This document shows, piece by piece, positions 43,730 through 52,493 of a stretch of 64,000 nucleotides of DNA; position 1 is the first letter of the stretch, and every line of letters starts with the position of its first letter. Position numbers and translations under genes: made by a program. The notes beneath the pieces were generated by a model that saw only the letters and a list, made by a program, of their open reading frames with translations, was not told the origin of the DNA and did not search any database. Source of the stretch: Mycolicibacterium arenosum (GTDB taxonomy: Bacteria; Actinomycetota; Actinomycetes; Mycobacteriales; Mycobacteriaceae); NCBI RefSeq assembly GCF_024320865.1, contig NZ_JANDBD010000006.1:124001-188000 (forward strand), read 5' to 3'.

Positions 43730-43867
43730 TTAGTGCTTCTTCTTGCCGTTCATCAACGTCTCGGTGCCCGAGGCGGTGTTCCCGGCCGCGCGCTTGTCGG
43801 CGCGTTTCTCCTTGAGCGACTTACCGGACTTCTTGGTCATACCCTGACGAGGCGACTTGTCTGCCAT
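43730..43867 (-). CDS. Small, highly basic protein (45 residues)
   Basis: Short gene with a full coding structure: ATG 43867, GTGAGGGCA upstream as a ribosome site, and TAA at 43730. The product begins MADKSPRQGMTKKSGKSLKE and ends TETLMNGKKKH. Fourteen of 45 residues are Lys or Arg, with no hydrophobic core, so it is probably disordered and binds nucleic acid or ribosomes. I know of similar small actinobacterial proteins but no established function. Confidence 0.65.
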   Translation of the reverse strand: MADKSPRQGMTKKSGKSLKEKRADKRAAGNTASGTETLMNGKKKH

Positions 43868-43931
43868 TGCCTGCCCTCACTGTAAAGGGGGCCTGGCTGG
43901 TCCCGATGATGCGACTCTACGCGCTCACCGC

Positions 43932-44465
43932 CTAGTCGCCGCTGCCGTGCTCCTCGATGTAGTCCTCGGCGTCCTTGTCCCTGTTGTCGATGCCCTGGGT
44001 CGTGTCGTGCTCGGCGTAGAACTGCAACCAGCGCATGCCCAGTTCATGACGGAGTTCCAGCGACGCGCTCTTGATGAAGTCCGGCAACGCCTCTCGCTCC
44101 TCCTCCTCGAGATGCTCGCCGTTCTCCTTGCGCGCCTCGATGACGGCCTCGAACCACTGCTCGCTGCCCGGCTCGAGCTGGCGGGACCGGCGGATCGCGT
44201 CGCGGATCGCGTTGTGGTCGGTGATCGCGTCCTCGGTCTCGTCCTCCGGGTCGGCTTCGGGGTTACCGGGAACGTCGCGCCCGCCGTGCTTCAGCAGAGC
44301 GGGGTAGAAGACGGTCTCCTCGGCGTCGGCGTGGGCGTCCAGTCGCGTGCTGAGTTGATCCCAGATCGCTGCCTGTTCCACGCTCGTCTTCGCGTCGTCG
44401 AGGAGGAAGAACTGGCGCCGCAGCCAATCGTGGTCGGCGTAGACGAGTTCGATGATGTCGGCCAT
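43932..44465 (-). CDS. Hemerythrin HHE domain protein
   Basis: 177 residues. A four-helix HHE protein: His12 in YADHDWLRRQF, His45 and Glu49 in LDAHADAEETVFYP, a later DHNAIRDAIRR, and EHLEEEEREALP. These are the usual di-iron ligands. Such proteins bind O2, NO or iron and are linked to stress responses in mycobacteria. The C-terminus is strongly acidic. ATG 44465; the frame opens further upstream but without support. Confidence 0.86.
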   Translation of the reverse strand: MADIIELVYADHDWLRRQFFLLDDAKTSVEQAAIWDQLSTRLDAHADAEETVFYPALLKHGGRDVPGNPEADPEDETEDAITDHNAIRDAIRRSRQLEPGSEQWFEAVIEARKENGEHLEEEEREALPDFIKSASLELRHELGMRWLQFYAEHDTTQGIDNRDKDAEDYIEEHGSGD

Positions 44466-44525
44466 GTGCCTGCAGTACCCGTTCCGCGCACGGTCACGCT
44501 TCGTGTCGGCGCAGCTGCATAAGAA

Positions 44526-44560
44526 GAAGCAGGCCAGTGATCGGATCGCTGGCCTGCTTC
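44526..44560 (-). terminator. Rho-independent-type hairpin after the SDR gene
   Basis: Perfect 12-base-pair stem (44526-44537 with 44549-44560, arm GAAGCAGGCCAG) and an 11-base loop. Read on the minus strand it is followed by TTCTTCTTAT, a fair T-rich tail. It ends the transcript coming from the SDR gene 53 bases away. Confidence 0.72.
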
Positions 44561-44612
44561 CCTTTCTCGTCATCGTCCGGTCCCCCTCCGGGAGACGAGA
44601 AGTCCGCACAAG

Positions 44613-45383
44613 TCAGTGCATGTGACTGCCGCCGTTGATGTCCACGGTCGTTCCGGTGAGGTAGCTCGCGTCGTCGCTCGAGAGGAAGGTGATGACGGCG
44701 GCCACCTCTTCGGTGGTGGCGGTCCGCCCGATCGGGATACCCGCCGCCAGTGCGGCCTCGGACTCCGCCGTGGCGCCGACCCTGATGTTGGTGTCGACCG
44801 CGCCGGGAGTGATGGCGTTGACGGTGACTCCGCTGTCGGCGATCTCGCGCGCCAGCGCCTTCGTGAATCCGAGGATGGCGGCCTTCGCCGACGAGTAGGG
44901 GACCTTGCCGAAGACGCCGCCACCGCGTTGCGCGGACACCGACGACATGTTGACGATGCGCCCGAAGCCGTTCTCCAGCATCGCGGGCAGGAAGGCCTTG
45001 GTCACGAGGTAGGTGCCGGTGGCGTTGACCGCCATGACCGTGTTCCAGAGCTCGAGGGTGGTGTCGAGGAACGGCACCGGTGAGGTGATGCCCGCGATGT
45101 TCGCGAGTGCACCGACCGGGGGCAGATTTCCTGCGGCGACCTCCGCGGCGACGGCGGTTTGCGCCGCGGTGACCGACTCCTCGGACGTGACGTCGAGCGC
45201 GTAACCGAAAGCCGGCACGGCGAACTGGTTTCCGATGTCGGCGGCGACCTTCGCCGACTTCTCGCCGTCGAGGTCGAGGATCACGATGGCCCAGCCCTCT
45301 CGGGCGTAGCGCTGGGCGGTGGTCATGCCGATACCGCGATCGGAGGTGGCTCCGGTCAGGACGGCGGTTCGGGTGGTGCTCAT
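44613..45383 (-). CDS. Short-chain dehydrogenase/reductase, polyol/sugar type
   Basis: 256-residue classical SDR: GATSDRGIGMTTAQRYA, then DLDG (an acid favouring NAD), IAGITSP, and NMSSVSAQRG with the catalytic Ser. The Tyr/Lys pair is in YSSAKAAILGFTKALARE, and the C-terminal strand is YLTGTTVDINGG. It lies 10 bases after the isomerase gene and shares its transcript. It probably oxidises a sugar alcohol or 3-oxo sugar for the transketolase locus next door. AGGAGAA precedes ATG 45383. Confidence 0.88.
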   Translation of the reverse strand: MSTTRTAVLTGATSDRGIGMTTAQRYAREGWAIVILDLDGEKSAKVAADIGNQFAVPAFGYALDVTSEESVTAAQTAVAAEVAAGNLPPVGALANIAGITSPVPFLDTTLELWNTVMAVNATGTYLVTKAFLPAMLENGFGRIVNMSSVSAQRGGGVFGKVPYSSAKAAILGFTKALAREIADSGVTVNAITPGAVDTNIRVGATAESEAALAAGIPIGRTATTEEVAAVITFLSSDDASYLTGTTVDINGGSHMH

Positions 45384-45393
45384 GGTTCTCCTT

Positions 45394-46221
45394 TTAGATC
45401 AGCGAGGAAATCAGCCGGCCGGCTGCGGCGGCCGCTGCGGGCCGTTGCTCGTGAGTGATGTCGCGGGTCTCGAGTTCGAGCGAGAAGTGGCCCGCGAATC
45501 CGTCGTCGGCGAGTGCCTTCAGCCCCTCGGCGAAGTCGACGGTGCCTCGGCCGACGGAGAGGTTGATGTTCCCCGGCACCGCGTCACGGATGTGAACGTG
45601 TTCGATACGCGGTCCGAATCGGGTGACGAACTCGACGGGGTCGGCTTCGGAGGCGACGATGTGGCTGAAGTCCATGACGATTCCGACCACGTCGGCGAGA
45701 CGGTCGGTGAGTAACTGCGCGCGCTCGAGATTCCAGCAGAGGCGATGCAGGTGCAGCGACTCGGTCCACAGCCGCACGCCGCGTGAGGCGGCCACGTCTG
45801 CTGCTTGAGCGAGCTCGTCGGCGACCCGTGTCACGTCCGCCTCGAGGGTCTCGAACGGCGTGTGGTCGATCGCGCCGCACGGAAGAACCAGTGCGCGGGC
45901 ATCGGTGGCGACGGCAAGCGCGACCAGCATGTCCAGGTGGCGACGACGCTCGGCGCGAGCCTCGTCGGCGAGGTTCGCGTTGAGGTTGCCGATGTCGCCG
46001 TTGATGGAGCGGACCCGCAGGCCCGACGCGACAACGGTGCGCGCAACGTCCTCCACGGCGTGCATGTCGAGGACGTAGGGGACGTGGTCGCATACGCCCG
46101 GCAGCGCGCCGAGGTCGATCTCGGCGAACCCGAGTCCGGCGATCGTGGCCAGCGCTTCGGACAGCGGCTGATGTCTGAAGCTGATGGTTGAGCAGCCCAG
46201 TCGGCTGTCGTAGTGCAGCAT
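45394..46221 (-). CDS. Sugar phosphate isomerase/epimerase (xylose isomerase-like TIM barrel)
   Basis: 275-residue TIM barrel. The metal-site strands are VRLWTESLHLHR, VGIVMDFSHIVAS, IEHVHIRD and HFSLELETRD. It fits isomerases of keto-sugars or sugar phosphates. It heads an operon with the SDR and is divergent from the MFS/transketolase operon across an operator-rich 197-base gap. ATG 46221 follows GGGAGGCGAG. Confidence 0.87.
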   Translation of the reverse strand: MLHYDSRLGCSTISFRHQPLSEALATIAGLGFAEIDLGALPGVCDHVPYVLDMHAVEDVARTVVASGLRVRSINGDIGNLNANLADEARAERRRHLDMLVALAVATDARALVLPCGAIDHTPFETLEADVTRVADELAQAADVAASRGVRLWTESLHLHRLCWNLERAQLLTDRLADVVGIVMDFSHIVASEADPVEFVTRFGPRIEHVHIRDAVPGNINLSVGRGTVDFAEGLKALADDGFAGHFSLELETRDITHEQRPAAAAAAGRLISSLI

Positions 46222-46268
46222 CCGCTCGCCTCCCTTGCGCCTCGTGATGACGACCACATTAACTATTC

Positions 46269-46374
46269 GACTGTTAACAGTCAACGGGTAACGGTCAATT
46301 GATGTCGACTGTTGACATAGCGTGTGCGCGGCGTCACACTGGGTGACGCAACGCACTGTCAACCGTCGACAGTG
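46269..46374. promoter_or_regulatory. Array of three operator-like inverted repeats
   Basis: Site 1 is a perfect palindrome, GACTGTTAACAGTC (46269-46282). Site 2 is TGTCGACTGTTGACA (46303-46317), with six of seven arm bases matched. Site 3 (46354-46374) has arms CACTGTC and GACAGTG. All share TGTC/GACA half-sites. They lie between the divergent isomerase/SDR and MFS/transketolase operons. The same half-sites recur before the GntR gene at 49.6 kb, pointing to that protein as the binder. Confidence 0.68.
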
Positions 46375-46418
46375 ATGTGGATTGCCCAGCTAGATCCTCA
46401 TTTGAAAGGATGGCCACC

Positions 46419-47762
46419 ATGAGCGACGACGCTCTGACGATGCGGGGTCCGGTGCACGGCACCAAGGACGCCAAGCGAGTAGCGATCGGCTCCGGTGTCG
46501 GGGCTGTCATCGAGACGTACGACTTCATCGGGTTCGGTACCGCGGCCGCGCTCTACTTCGGCACCGCGTTCTTCCCGAACTCCAGTCCGGTGACCGGCAC
46601 CCTGCTGGCCTTCGCGACGCTCGGCGTCGGGTTCGTCGCGCGGCCGCTCGGCGGCGTCATCGGCGGTCACCTCGGCGACAAGGTCGGGCGCAAGCCGGTC
46701 CTGGTTGCGTCGCTGATCCTCATGGGTCTGGCCACGTTCGCCATCGGACTGCTGCCGACCTACGCGACCGTCGGCGTGCTAGCGCCGATCCTGCTGGTGA
46801 CCGTGCGCATAATCCAGGGTCTCGCCTTCGGCGCCGAGTGGGGCGGCGCCATCCTGATGAGCTACGAGCACGCCCCGTGGAAGAAGAAGGGTCGCTACAC
46901 CGGCATCGTCCAGGCCGGCTTCCCCGTCGGATTGCTCATGGCCAACCTGGTGTTCTTCTTCAGCATCCACCTCGGTGGCGACTGGGCGTGGCGGGTGCCT
47001 TTCCTCGCAAGCGCCGTCCTCGTCATCGTCGGTCTGATCATCCGCGCCAAGGTGCCCGAGTCCCCGGTATTCGAGGACGTCAAGGAACAGGGCAACATCG
47101 TCAAATCGCCGATCGTCGAGGTGGTCAAGACGGATTGGCGAAACATTCTGCGCGGCATCGGCCTTCGCATCGCCGAGACCGCCGGTTACGCCGTGTCCAT
47201 CACCTACATGCTGTCCTACCTGAAGAGCGCCGAGCTGGCGACCAGGTCGCAGACAATCGGCGCACTCTGCGTCGCATCGGCCATCGGCATCTTCGCCACC
47301 TTCGCCTGGGCCAAGCTCACGGACAGGATCGGTCGTCGCCCGCTGTACCTATGGGTGTGCGCGCTGGGCATTCCCTTCGGCGTGCTGATGTTCGTCACGG
47401 TGAACACCGGGGTGTTCCTCCTCATCCTCGCCACGTTCGTCATCGCGTACGGGGTGTTCCAGAACGCGCTGGCGGCGTCCCAGGGCGGTTGGTTCCCTGA
47501 ACTGTTCAACGCCAACACGCGTTCCTCGGGTGCGTCGCTGGCGTACCAGATCTCGGCCATCGCATCGGGATTCACGCCCTTCATCACCACGCTGCTGTAC
47601 GAGGCCTACGGATGGTGGGGCCCGGCCCTGCTGTTCAGCACCTACATGGCCATCGGTCTGATCGCGGCGCTTCTCACCCGCGAAACCTGGGGTGCCAGGG
47701 AGCGCGAGCTCGCGGACCGCGCGTCGGCCGAAACCCCTGCGGCGCACGGGGTGGCGGCGTGA
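46419..47762 (+). CDS. MFS transporter, metabolite:H+ symporter group
   Basis: 447 residues and twelve predicted membrane segments. Motifs are IGSGVGAVIETYDFIGFG, the loop GGHLGDKVGRKPV, and GLAFGAEWGGAILMSYEH. It is a paralogue of the shikimate-locus carrier in this window but differs in its substrate cavity region. Gene order implies a sugar, polyol or sugar acid as cargo. ATG 46419 has AAAGGA at eight bases; ATG 46410 is too close. The stop overlaps the transketolase start (GTGA). Confidence 0.86.
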   Translation: MSDDALTMRGPVHGTKDAKRVAIGSGVGAVIETYDFIGFGTAAALYFGTAFFPNSSPVTGTLLAFATLGVGFVARPLGGVIGGHLGDKVGRKPVLVASLILMGLATFAIGLLPTYATVGVLAPILLVTVRIIQGLAFGAEWGGAILMSYEHAPWKKKGRYTGIVQAGFPVGLLMANLVFFFSIHLGGDWAWRVPFLASAVLVIVGLIIRAKVPESPVFEDVKEQGNIVKSPIVEVVKTDWRNILRGIGLRIAETAGYAVSITYMLSYLKSAELATRSQTIGALCVASAIGIFATFAWAKLTDRIGRRPLYLWVCALGIPFGVLMFVTVNTGVFLLILATFVIAYGVFQNALAASQGGWFPELFNANTRSSGASLAYQISAIASGFTPFITTLLYEAYGWWGPALLFSTYMAIGLIAALLTRETWGARERELADRASAETPAAHGVAA

Positions 47763-48598
47763 CGCGCAGTGAGAAGGTCACCGCAGCGGCCTACCGGATG
47801 CGCCACCATGCGCTGAACATGGGTGAGGCGCAGGGGCAGGGTTACGTCGGGCAGGCGCTGGGTGCGGCCGACATGCTGGCCGCGGTCTACGCCGACCAGT
47901 TGCGCTATCGCGCCGACGACCCGCACTGGGCCGACCGCGATCGGTTCCTTCTGTCGACGGGCCACTACGCCATCGCGCTCTATTCCGCGCTGGCCGAAGC
48001 CGGCATCATCGAGGTGGCCGAACTGGACAGCTACGGCTCCGACGAGTCTCGTCTCCCGATGTCCGGAATGGCCAGCTACACACCGGGAATGGAGATCTCG
48101 GGCGGATCACTGGGTCACGGCCTGACGGTGGCGGTCGGCATGGCCCTCGGTTTGCGGCACCAGGGGTCCGGCTCCCGCGTCATCAACTTCCTGTCCGACG
48201 GCGAACTCGACGAGGGCTCGACGTGGGAGGCGGCCATGGGCGCATCGCACCATCAGCTGGGCAACCTGATCGCGATGGTCGACATCAACGCGCTGCAGGC
48301 CGACGGCCCCACCGTCGGCGTGCTGCGCACCGAGCCCGTTGCCGACAAGTGGACCGCATGCGGTTGGCACACCCAGCGTGTCGACGGCAACGACGTCGAC
48401 GCACTGCTGGACGCGTTCGACAACGTGTGCTCGGAGCCGGTCGGTGCGCCGTCGGTCATCCTGTGCGACACCAGGGTCGGTCGGGGTGTGCCGATGTTGG
48501 AGAACCGCGAGAAGGCGCACTTCATGCGCATCGACGCCGACGAGTGGCAGATCTGTCGCGATCAGCTCACCGCGGGCCGTGAAGGAGTACTGGTATGA
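47759..48598 (+). CDS. Transketolase, N-terminal (TPP pyrimidine/pyrophosphate) subunit
   Basis: 279-residue half-transketolase. The diphosphate-binding motif appears as SDGELDEGSTWEAAMGASHH to MVDINALQ, with GSLGHGLTVAVGMALG upstream. Split transketolases are common in catabolic loci for pentoses, apiose and other rare sugars, where they act on a specific keto-sugar phosphate. It needs the next gene as partner. GTG 47759 is coupled to the carrier gene. Confidence 0.88.
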   Translation: MTRSEKVTAAAYRMRHHALNMGEAQGQGYVGQALGAADMLAAVYADQLRYRADDPHWADRDRFLLSTGHYAIALYSALAEAGIIEVAELDSYGSDESRLPMSGMASYTPGMEISGGSLGHGLTVAVGMALGLRHQGSGSRVINFLSDGELDEGSTWEAAMGASHHQLGNLIAMVDINALQADGPTVGVLRTEPVADKWTACGWHTQRVDGNDVDALLDAFDNVCSEPVGAPSVILCDTRVGRGVPMLENREKAHFMRIDADEWQICRDQLTAGREGVLV

Positions 48599-49578
48599 CA
48601 TCCGTTGCGCCACTGAAGACGTCGGCGATGATCGCATCGTTCGCCGACCCGGGCCAGAAGACGTCGCCCGCGCCCTTCGGGCACGCGTTGGTGAGTGCCG
48701 CGCAGGCCGACCCGCGCATCGTCGGGCTCACGGCCGACCTCGGCAAGTACACCGACATGCACATCTTCGCCAAGGAGTTCCCCGACCGGTTCTTCCAGAT
48801 GGGGATGGCCGAGCAGCTGCTCTTCGGCGCCGCCGCGGGGATGGCCGAAACCGGCCTGGTGCCGTTCGCGTCCACCTACTCGGTGTTCGCCGCCCGGCGC
48901 GCGTACGACTTCATCTGCCTCGACATCGCCGAGCCGAACCTCAACGTGAACGTCGTCGGCGGACTGCCGGGACTGACGACGGGATACGGACCGTCGCACC
49001 AGGCGACGGAGGATCTCGCGATCTTCCGAGGCATGCCGAACCTGACGATCGTCGACCCGTGTGATTCGGTGGACATCGAGCAGGCGGTCCCGCAGTTGGC
49101 CGAGCATCCGGGGCCGACGTACCTCCGCCTACTCAGAGGGCAGGTGCCCTGTGTTCTTGATGAGTACGACTACACGTTCGAACTCGGCAGGGCCAAGGTG
49201 CTTCGCGGTGGCAACGACGTCGTGCTGATCTCGTCGGGCCTGATGACGATGCGGGCGTTGCAGGCCGCCGACGCGCTGAGCGCGCACAACGTCGACGTCG
49301 CGGTCGTCCACACCCCGACCATCAAACCGTTCGACGCGGAAACCGTCCTCGGACAGGTGGATACGGATCGGCTCGTGGTGACACTCGAGAACCACACGGT
49401 GGTCGGCGGGTTGTTCGAGACCGTCGCCTCGGCAGCCGTGCGACGCGGAGTCGCCAAGCAGATCACGCCGATCGGGCTTCCCGACGAGTTCCTCGCCGCC
49501 GGCGCCCTGCCGACGCTGCACGAACGCTACGGCCTGTCGACGGCGCGGATCGTCGCCACCGTGCTGGACCGGCTGTAG
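48595..49578 (+). CDS. Transketolase, C-terminal subunit
   Basis: 327 residues with the pyrimidine-binding domain (LTADLGKYTDMHIFAKEFPD, then FQMGMAEQLLFGAAAGMAET with the catalytic Glu) and the C-terminal transketolase fold (TLENHTVVGGLFETVASAA). It forms one enzyme with the preceding subunit, transferring a two-carbon ketol unit with thiamine diphosphate and Mg. ATG 48595 overlaps the N-subunit stop. Confidence 0.88.
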   Translation: MTSVAPLKTSAMIASFADPGQKTSPAPFGHALVSAAQADPRIVGLTADLGKYTDMHIFAKEFPDRFFQMGMAEQLLFGAAAGMAETGLVPFASTYSVFAARRAYDFICLDIAEPNLNVNVVGGLPGLTTGYGPSHQATEDLAIFRGMPNLTIVDPCDSVDIEQAVPQLAEHPGPTYLRLLRGQVPCVLDEYDYTFELGRAKVLRGGNDVVLISSGLMTMRALQAADALSAHNVDVAVVHTPTIKPFDAETVLGQVDTDRLVVTLENHTVVGGLFETVASAAVRRGVAKQITPIGLPDEFLAAGALPTLHERYGLSTARIVATVLDRL

Positions 49579-49587
49579 GGTTGGCTG

Positions 49588-49609
49588 TTGACAAGCGAAT
49601 GTCGACAAT
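49588..49609. promoter_or_regulatory. Inverted half-sites upstream of the GntR gene
   Basis: TTGACA and TGTCGACA surround the bases AGCGAA in the 44-base gap between the transketolase gene and the GntR start. The half-sites match those between the divergent operons at 46.3 kb. Autoregulation by the GntR protein is the likely meaning. Confidence 0.55.
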
Positions 49610-49622
49610 CAAGGAGCGCTCC

Positions 49623-50294
49623 ATGTCGGTCGAGCCGACCTCGCTGCTGCGACTGGAGAAGACGAGCCTCCGCGAGCAGGCCCTGACCGCGCTGCGCAAA
49701 GCCATCACCTCGGGACAGTTGCGGCCGGGGACGCACCTGGTCGAAACGGAGCTGTCGGAGGCCTTGCAGATCAGCAGGGGCACCCTGCGGGAGGCGATGC
49801 GCCAACTGCAGCAGGAGGGCCTCATCTCGGCCGGGGCGCGGGGGCGGCTGTCCGTGCGGCACCTCGACACCAAGGAGATCCGTGACATCTTCGATGTTCG
49901 TGCCGCCCTGGAGTCGTTGGCCGCCCGCGAATTGGCGTTGAAGCCCGACCGCGCCGACGTCGTCAGCGCGCTGCGAAGTGCGGTCGACGAGATGGATCGT
50001 TGGGCGGCATCCAATCTCGAGGACCGCATCGAGGCCGACCTGCGCTTCCACCGCACCATGTGCCAACTCACCGGCAACGTCACCCTGCTGCACCAGTGGA
50101 CGTCTCTGGAAGGCAGCATCCGGATGTCGATCATGTTCGCCGGTGTCGACCGGGCCATCAAGAACATGAACGCCAAACGACACCACGACATCGTCGACGC
50201 CATCGAGTCCGGCGACGATCAGAAGGCCGCTGCAGCCGTCTTCGACCACATGGCCGGTGCCGCCGACACGTTGGTGTCCGGCGCAGCGGGTTAG
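49623..50294 (+). CDS. GntR family transcriptional regulator (FCD type)
   Basis: 223 residues. The winged helix is SLREQALTALRKAITSGQLR then LQISRGTLREAMRQLQQEG; the FCD domain has IEADLRFHRTMCQLTGN and KRHHDIVDAIESGD, with the metal-binding histidines. ATG 49623 is chosen because AAGGAG lies six bases upstream; ATG 49599 has no such site. It is last in the MFS/transketolase operon and probably regulates it through the TGTC/GACA sites. Convergent with the antiporter gene (four-base overlap). Confidence 0.88.
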   Translation: MSVEPTSLLRLEKTSLREQALTALRKAITSGQLRPGTHLVETELSEALQISRGTLREAMRQLQQEGLISAGARGRLSVRHLDTKEIRDIFDVRAALESLAARELALKPDRADVVSALRSAVDEMDRWAASNLEDRIEADLRFHRTMCQLTGNVTLLHQWTSLEGSIRMSIMFAGVDRAIKNMNAKRHHDIVDAIESGDDQKAAAAVFDHMAGAADTLVSGAAG

Positions 50295-51646
50295 GTCGCC
50301 GGCGACCTCTCGGGGACGTCGTCGAGCGGCTCGACACCCGTCGGCCCGAACTTCGATCCCGTGTTCCTGAGCCGGCGCTGAATCGCCCTCTGCAGGGGAG
50401 TCGCGGCGAACGTCGTGACGATGGCCATCAGCGCGAGGATGGTGTAGAGCTTCCCCGATATCAGGCCCGCCTCGAGCCCGATGTTGAGCAGGATGAGTTC
50501 CATCAGGCCGCGGGCGTTGGCCAGTGCACCCATGGACCCGGCCTCGTACCAACTCATGCCCTGCCAGCGCGCCGCCAGCCCGACGGCGCCGAACTTCGCC
50601 GCGAACGACACGGCCATCACGACCGCGGCCATGGCCAGCGTCGGCCCGTCGAGGATCAGGCTGAGCTGGGTGTTCAGCCCCGAGTAGATGAAGAACGCCG
50701 GCAGCAGCAGGTAGGCGGTCAACGGTTCGAGACGATCGCGGATCGTATCCAGTAGCGCGCCCCGCGGCATCACCGCGCCGGCCACGAAAGCACCGAAGAC
50801 CGAATAGATTCCGACGAGATCGGTGAACCAACTGGCTGTCAGAACCACCAGCAGGATGATGCTCAGTTGGGTGATCGGGACACCGCCGGTCTGTTCGACA
50901 TCGGCGCGCCGTGGTGTCCAGGTGTTCAGCTTCGCGAGCAGTCGACGGCCCACGTACACCATGAACAGCAGGTAGATCAGTCCGCCGCCGATGGCCAGGA
51001 ACGCGCCGAAGAGGCTGCCTTTGGACGTCGCCACCACGGTCGCCAGCAGCACCCAGGCGCACGCGTCGTCGACGGCGGCGCACGACAGCGACATCGTGCC
51101 CAGCCGGGTGTTGAGCAGCCCGGAGTCGTAGACGATCCACGCCAGCATCGGGAAGGCCGTGATCGCGACGGCGGCCGCGACGAACAGCCCGCCCTGCCAG
51201 TGCTCCACCTTGTCGGTGAAGTAGCCGCCGAGACCCACCATCCACCATCCGACGGCACCGCCGAGGATCAACGGGATACCGATACCCGCCGCCGAGGTGG
51301 CACCGGCCTGTCGGGTGTGCGCGCTGAGGATGTCGAGCTTGAACGAGGCGCCGACGAGGAACATGTAGAGCACCAGCCCGAGTTGGCCGACGACGTAGAT
51401 GACCGTGAGGTTCGGATGGGTGAACGTCTCGGCACCGATGGTCAGCTTCGACGGGAACAGCCACTGCTGCGCGGCGGGCCAGACCCAGCCCAGAACCGAA
51501 GGGCCGAGCAGGAATCCGGCCACCATGATCGCGACCACCTGCACCTGACCGAGCCGGCGGAACAGCGGCCATAGCAGCCGGTAGGTCAGCAGGATGACGG
51601 CGATCTGCAGGAAGAAGTGGTAGGCGATGGTGAGTAGCGGGGGCAC
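50291..51646 (-). CDS. CPA2-type cation/proton antiporter at the end of the polyketide operon
   Basis: 451-residue membrane protein with about twelve helices, of the monovalent cation:proton antiporter-2 (KefB/NapA-like) class. Typical segments are AIMVAGFLLGPSVLGWVWPA, CAAVDDACAWVLLATVVA with the paired acidic residues of the ion site, and GALANARGLMELILLNIG. There is no C-terminal RCK/TrkA-N domain. GTG 51646 has AGGAG upstream and starts five bases after the ABC permease stop, so it belongs to that operon. It could export product-linked cations or relieve acid stress during secretion. Confidence 0.83.
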   Translation of the reverse strand: MPPLLTIAYHFFLQIAVILLTYRLLWPLFRRLGQVQVVAIMVAGFLLGPSVLGWVWPAAQQWLFPSKLTIGAETFTHPNLTVIYVVGQLGLVLYMFLVGASFKLDILSAHTRQAGATSAAGIGIPLILGGAVGWWMVGLGGYFTDKVEHWQGGLFVAAAVAITAFPMLAWIVYDSGLLNTRLGTMSLSCAAVDDACAWVLLATVVATSKGSLFGAFLAIGGGLIYLLFMVYVGRRLLAKLNTWTPRRADVEQTGGVPITQLSIILLVVLTASWFTDLVGIYSVFGAFVAGAVMPRGALLDTIRDRLEPLTAYLLLPAFFIYSGLNTQLSLILDGPTLAMAAVVMAVSFAAKFGAVGLAARWQGMSWYEAGSMGALANARGLMELILLNIGLEAGLISGKLYTILALMAIVTTFAATPLQRAIQRRLRNTGSKFGPTGVEPLDDVPERSPAT

Positions 51647-51650
51647 GGGA

Positions 51651-52493
51651 TCAACTCCTATCCGACCAGCGGAACACACTGAGGCACGCGATCAATCCGC
51701 CGACGATCCACGCGGACAGCACCAGGAAGATCCGCCAGTGTTCCCAGCTGCCCGCCGGTTCGAACGCCACCATCTGCGGTGGCAACAACACCGATCGGAA
51801 CCCCTGAGCCATCCACTTGACGGGAAAGACGGAGCCGATGGCCAGCATCCAGGCCGGCAGCACCACGAGCGGCACGTACGTGCCCGACACGAACTGCAGC
51901 CCCACCGCGGGCCCGTTGGTCAGTGCGGCAGCCGACACCGCGTTGCTCGCGACGTTGCTGATGAGAATGCCCAGCAGCGAGCAGCTCACGATGCCCAGGG
52001 CGAACACCCATGTGAGCGTCCACCATTCGAAGGCGCCGGTGGGCAGCCGCAGATCGAACATCCACACGCCGACCACCAGCAGCAGGATCGCCTCGGCGAG
52101 GCTGACGATCGCGACCAACGCGATCTTGCCGACGAAGTAGGACGTCGCGGTCGCCGGCGTGCCCCGAAGGCGCCGCAGCGCACCGGTTTCGCGGTCGGCC
52201 GCGACGCTGATGCCGAGGTTGATGAACGAGGTGGAGAGGATGCCGTAGGCGAGCATGCTCGCCGCGATCACGGCACCGGTGCTGGTGGGACTACCGGGGA
52301 GTCGGTCCGAGAAGATCGACCCGAGCAGTATGCAGATGATCGCGGGCAACGAGAAGGTCATGATCAACTGTTCGGGTCGCCGATAGAACATCTTCAGTTC
52401 GGGGACCACCCGCGACAACCCGATGCGCAGTGCGGAGGGCAGCGCCGACGAGTCGGTGCGGTGCCGGGCCGCCACGGCGTCGGTGGCCATCAT
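51651..52493 (-). CDS. ABC-2 type exporter permease, DrrB-like
   Basis: 280 residues with six membrane segments: PEQLIMTFSLPAIICILLGS, ISTSFINLGI-type second helix, and later ILLVVGVWMFDLRL and VASNAVSAAALTNGPAVGLQ. It fits the ABC-2 permease group that contains daunorubicin exporter DrrB. ATG 52493 overlaps the ATPase stop codon (ATGA). With the ATPase it would export the polyketide product or a lipid-like conjugate. Confidence 0.87.
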   Translation of the reverse strand: MMATDAVAARHRTDSSALPSALRIGLSRVVPELKMFYRRPEQLIMTFSLPAIICILLGSIFSDRLPGSPTSTGAVIAASMLAYGILSTSFINLGISVAADRETGALRRLRGTPATATSYFVGKIALVAIVSLAEAILLLVVGVWMFDLRLPTGAFEWWTLTWVFALGIVSCSLLGILISNVASNAVSAAALTNGPAVGLQFVSGTYVPLVVLPAWMLAIGSVFPVKWMAQGFRSVLLPPQMVAFEPAGSWEHWRIFLVLSAWIVGGLIACLSVFRWSDRS

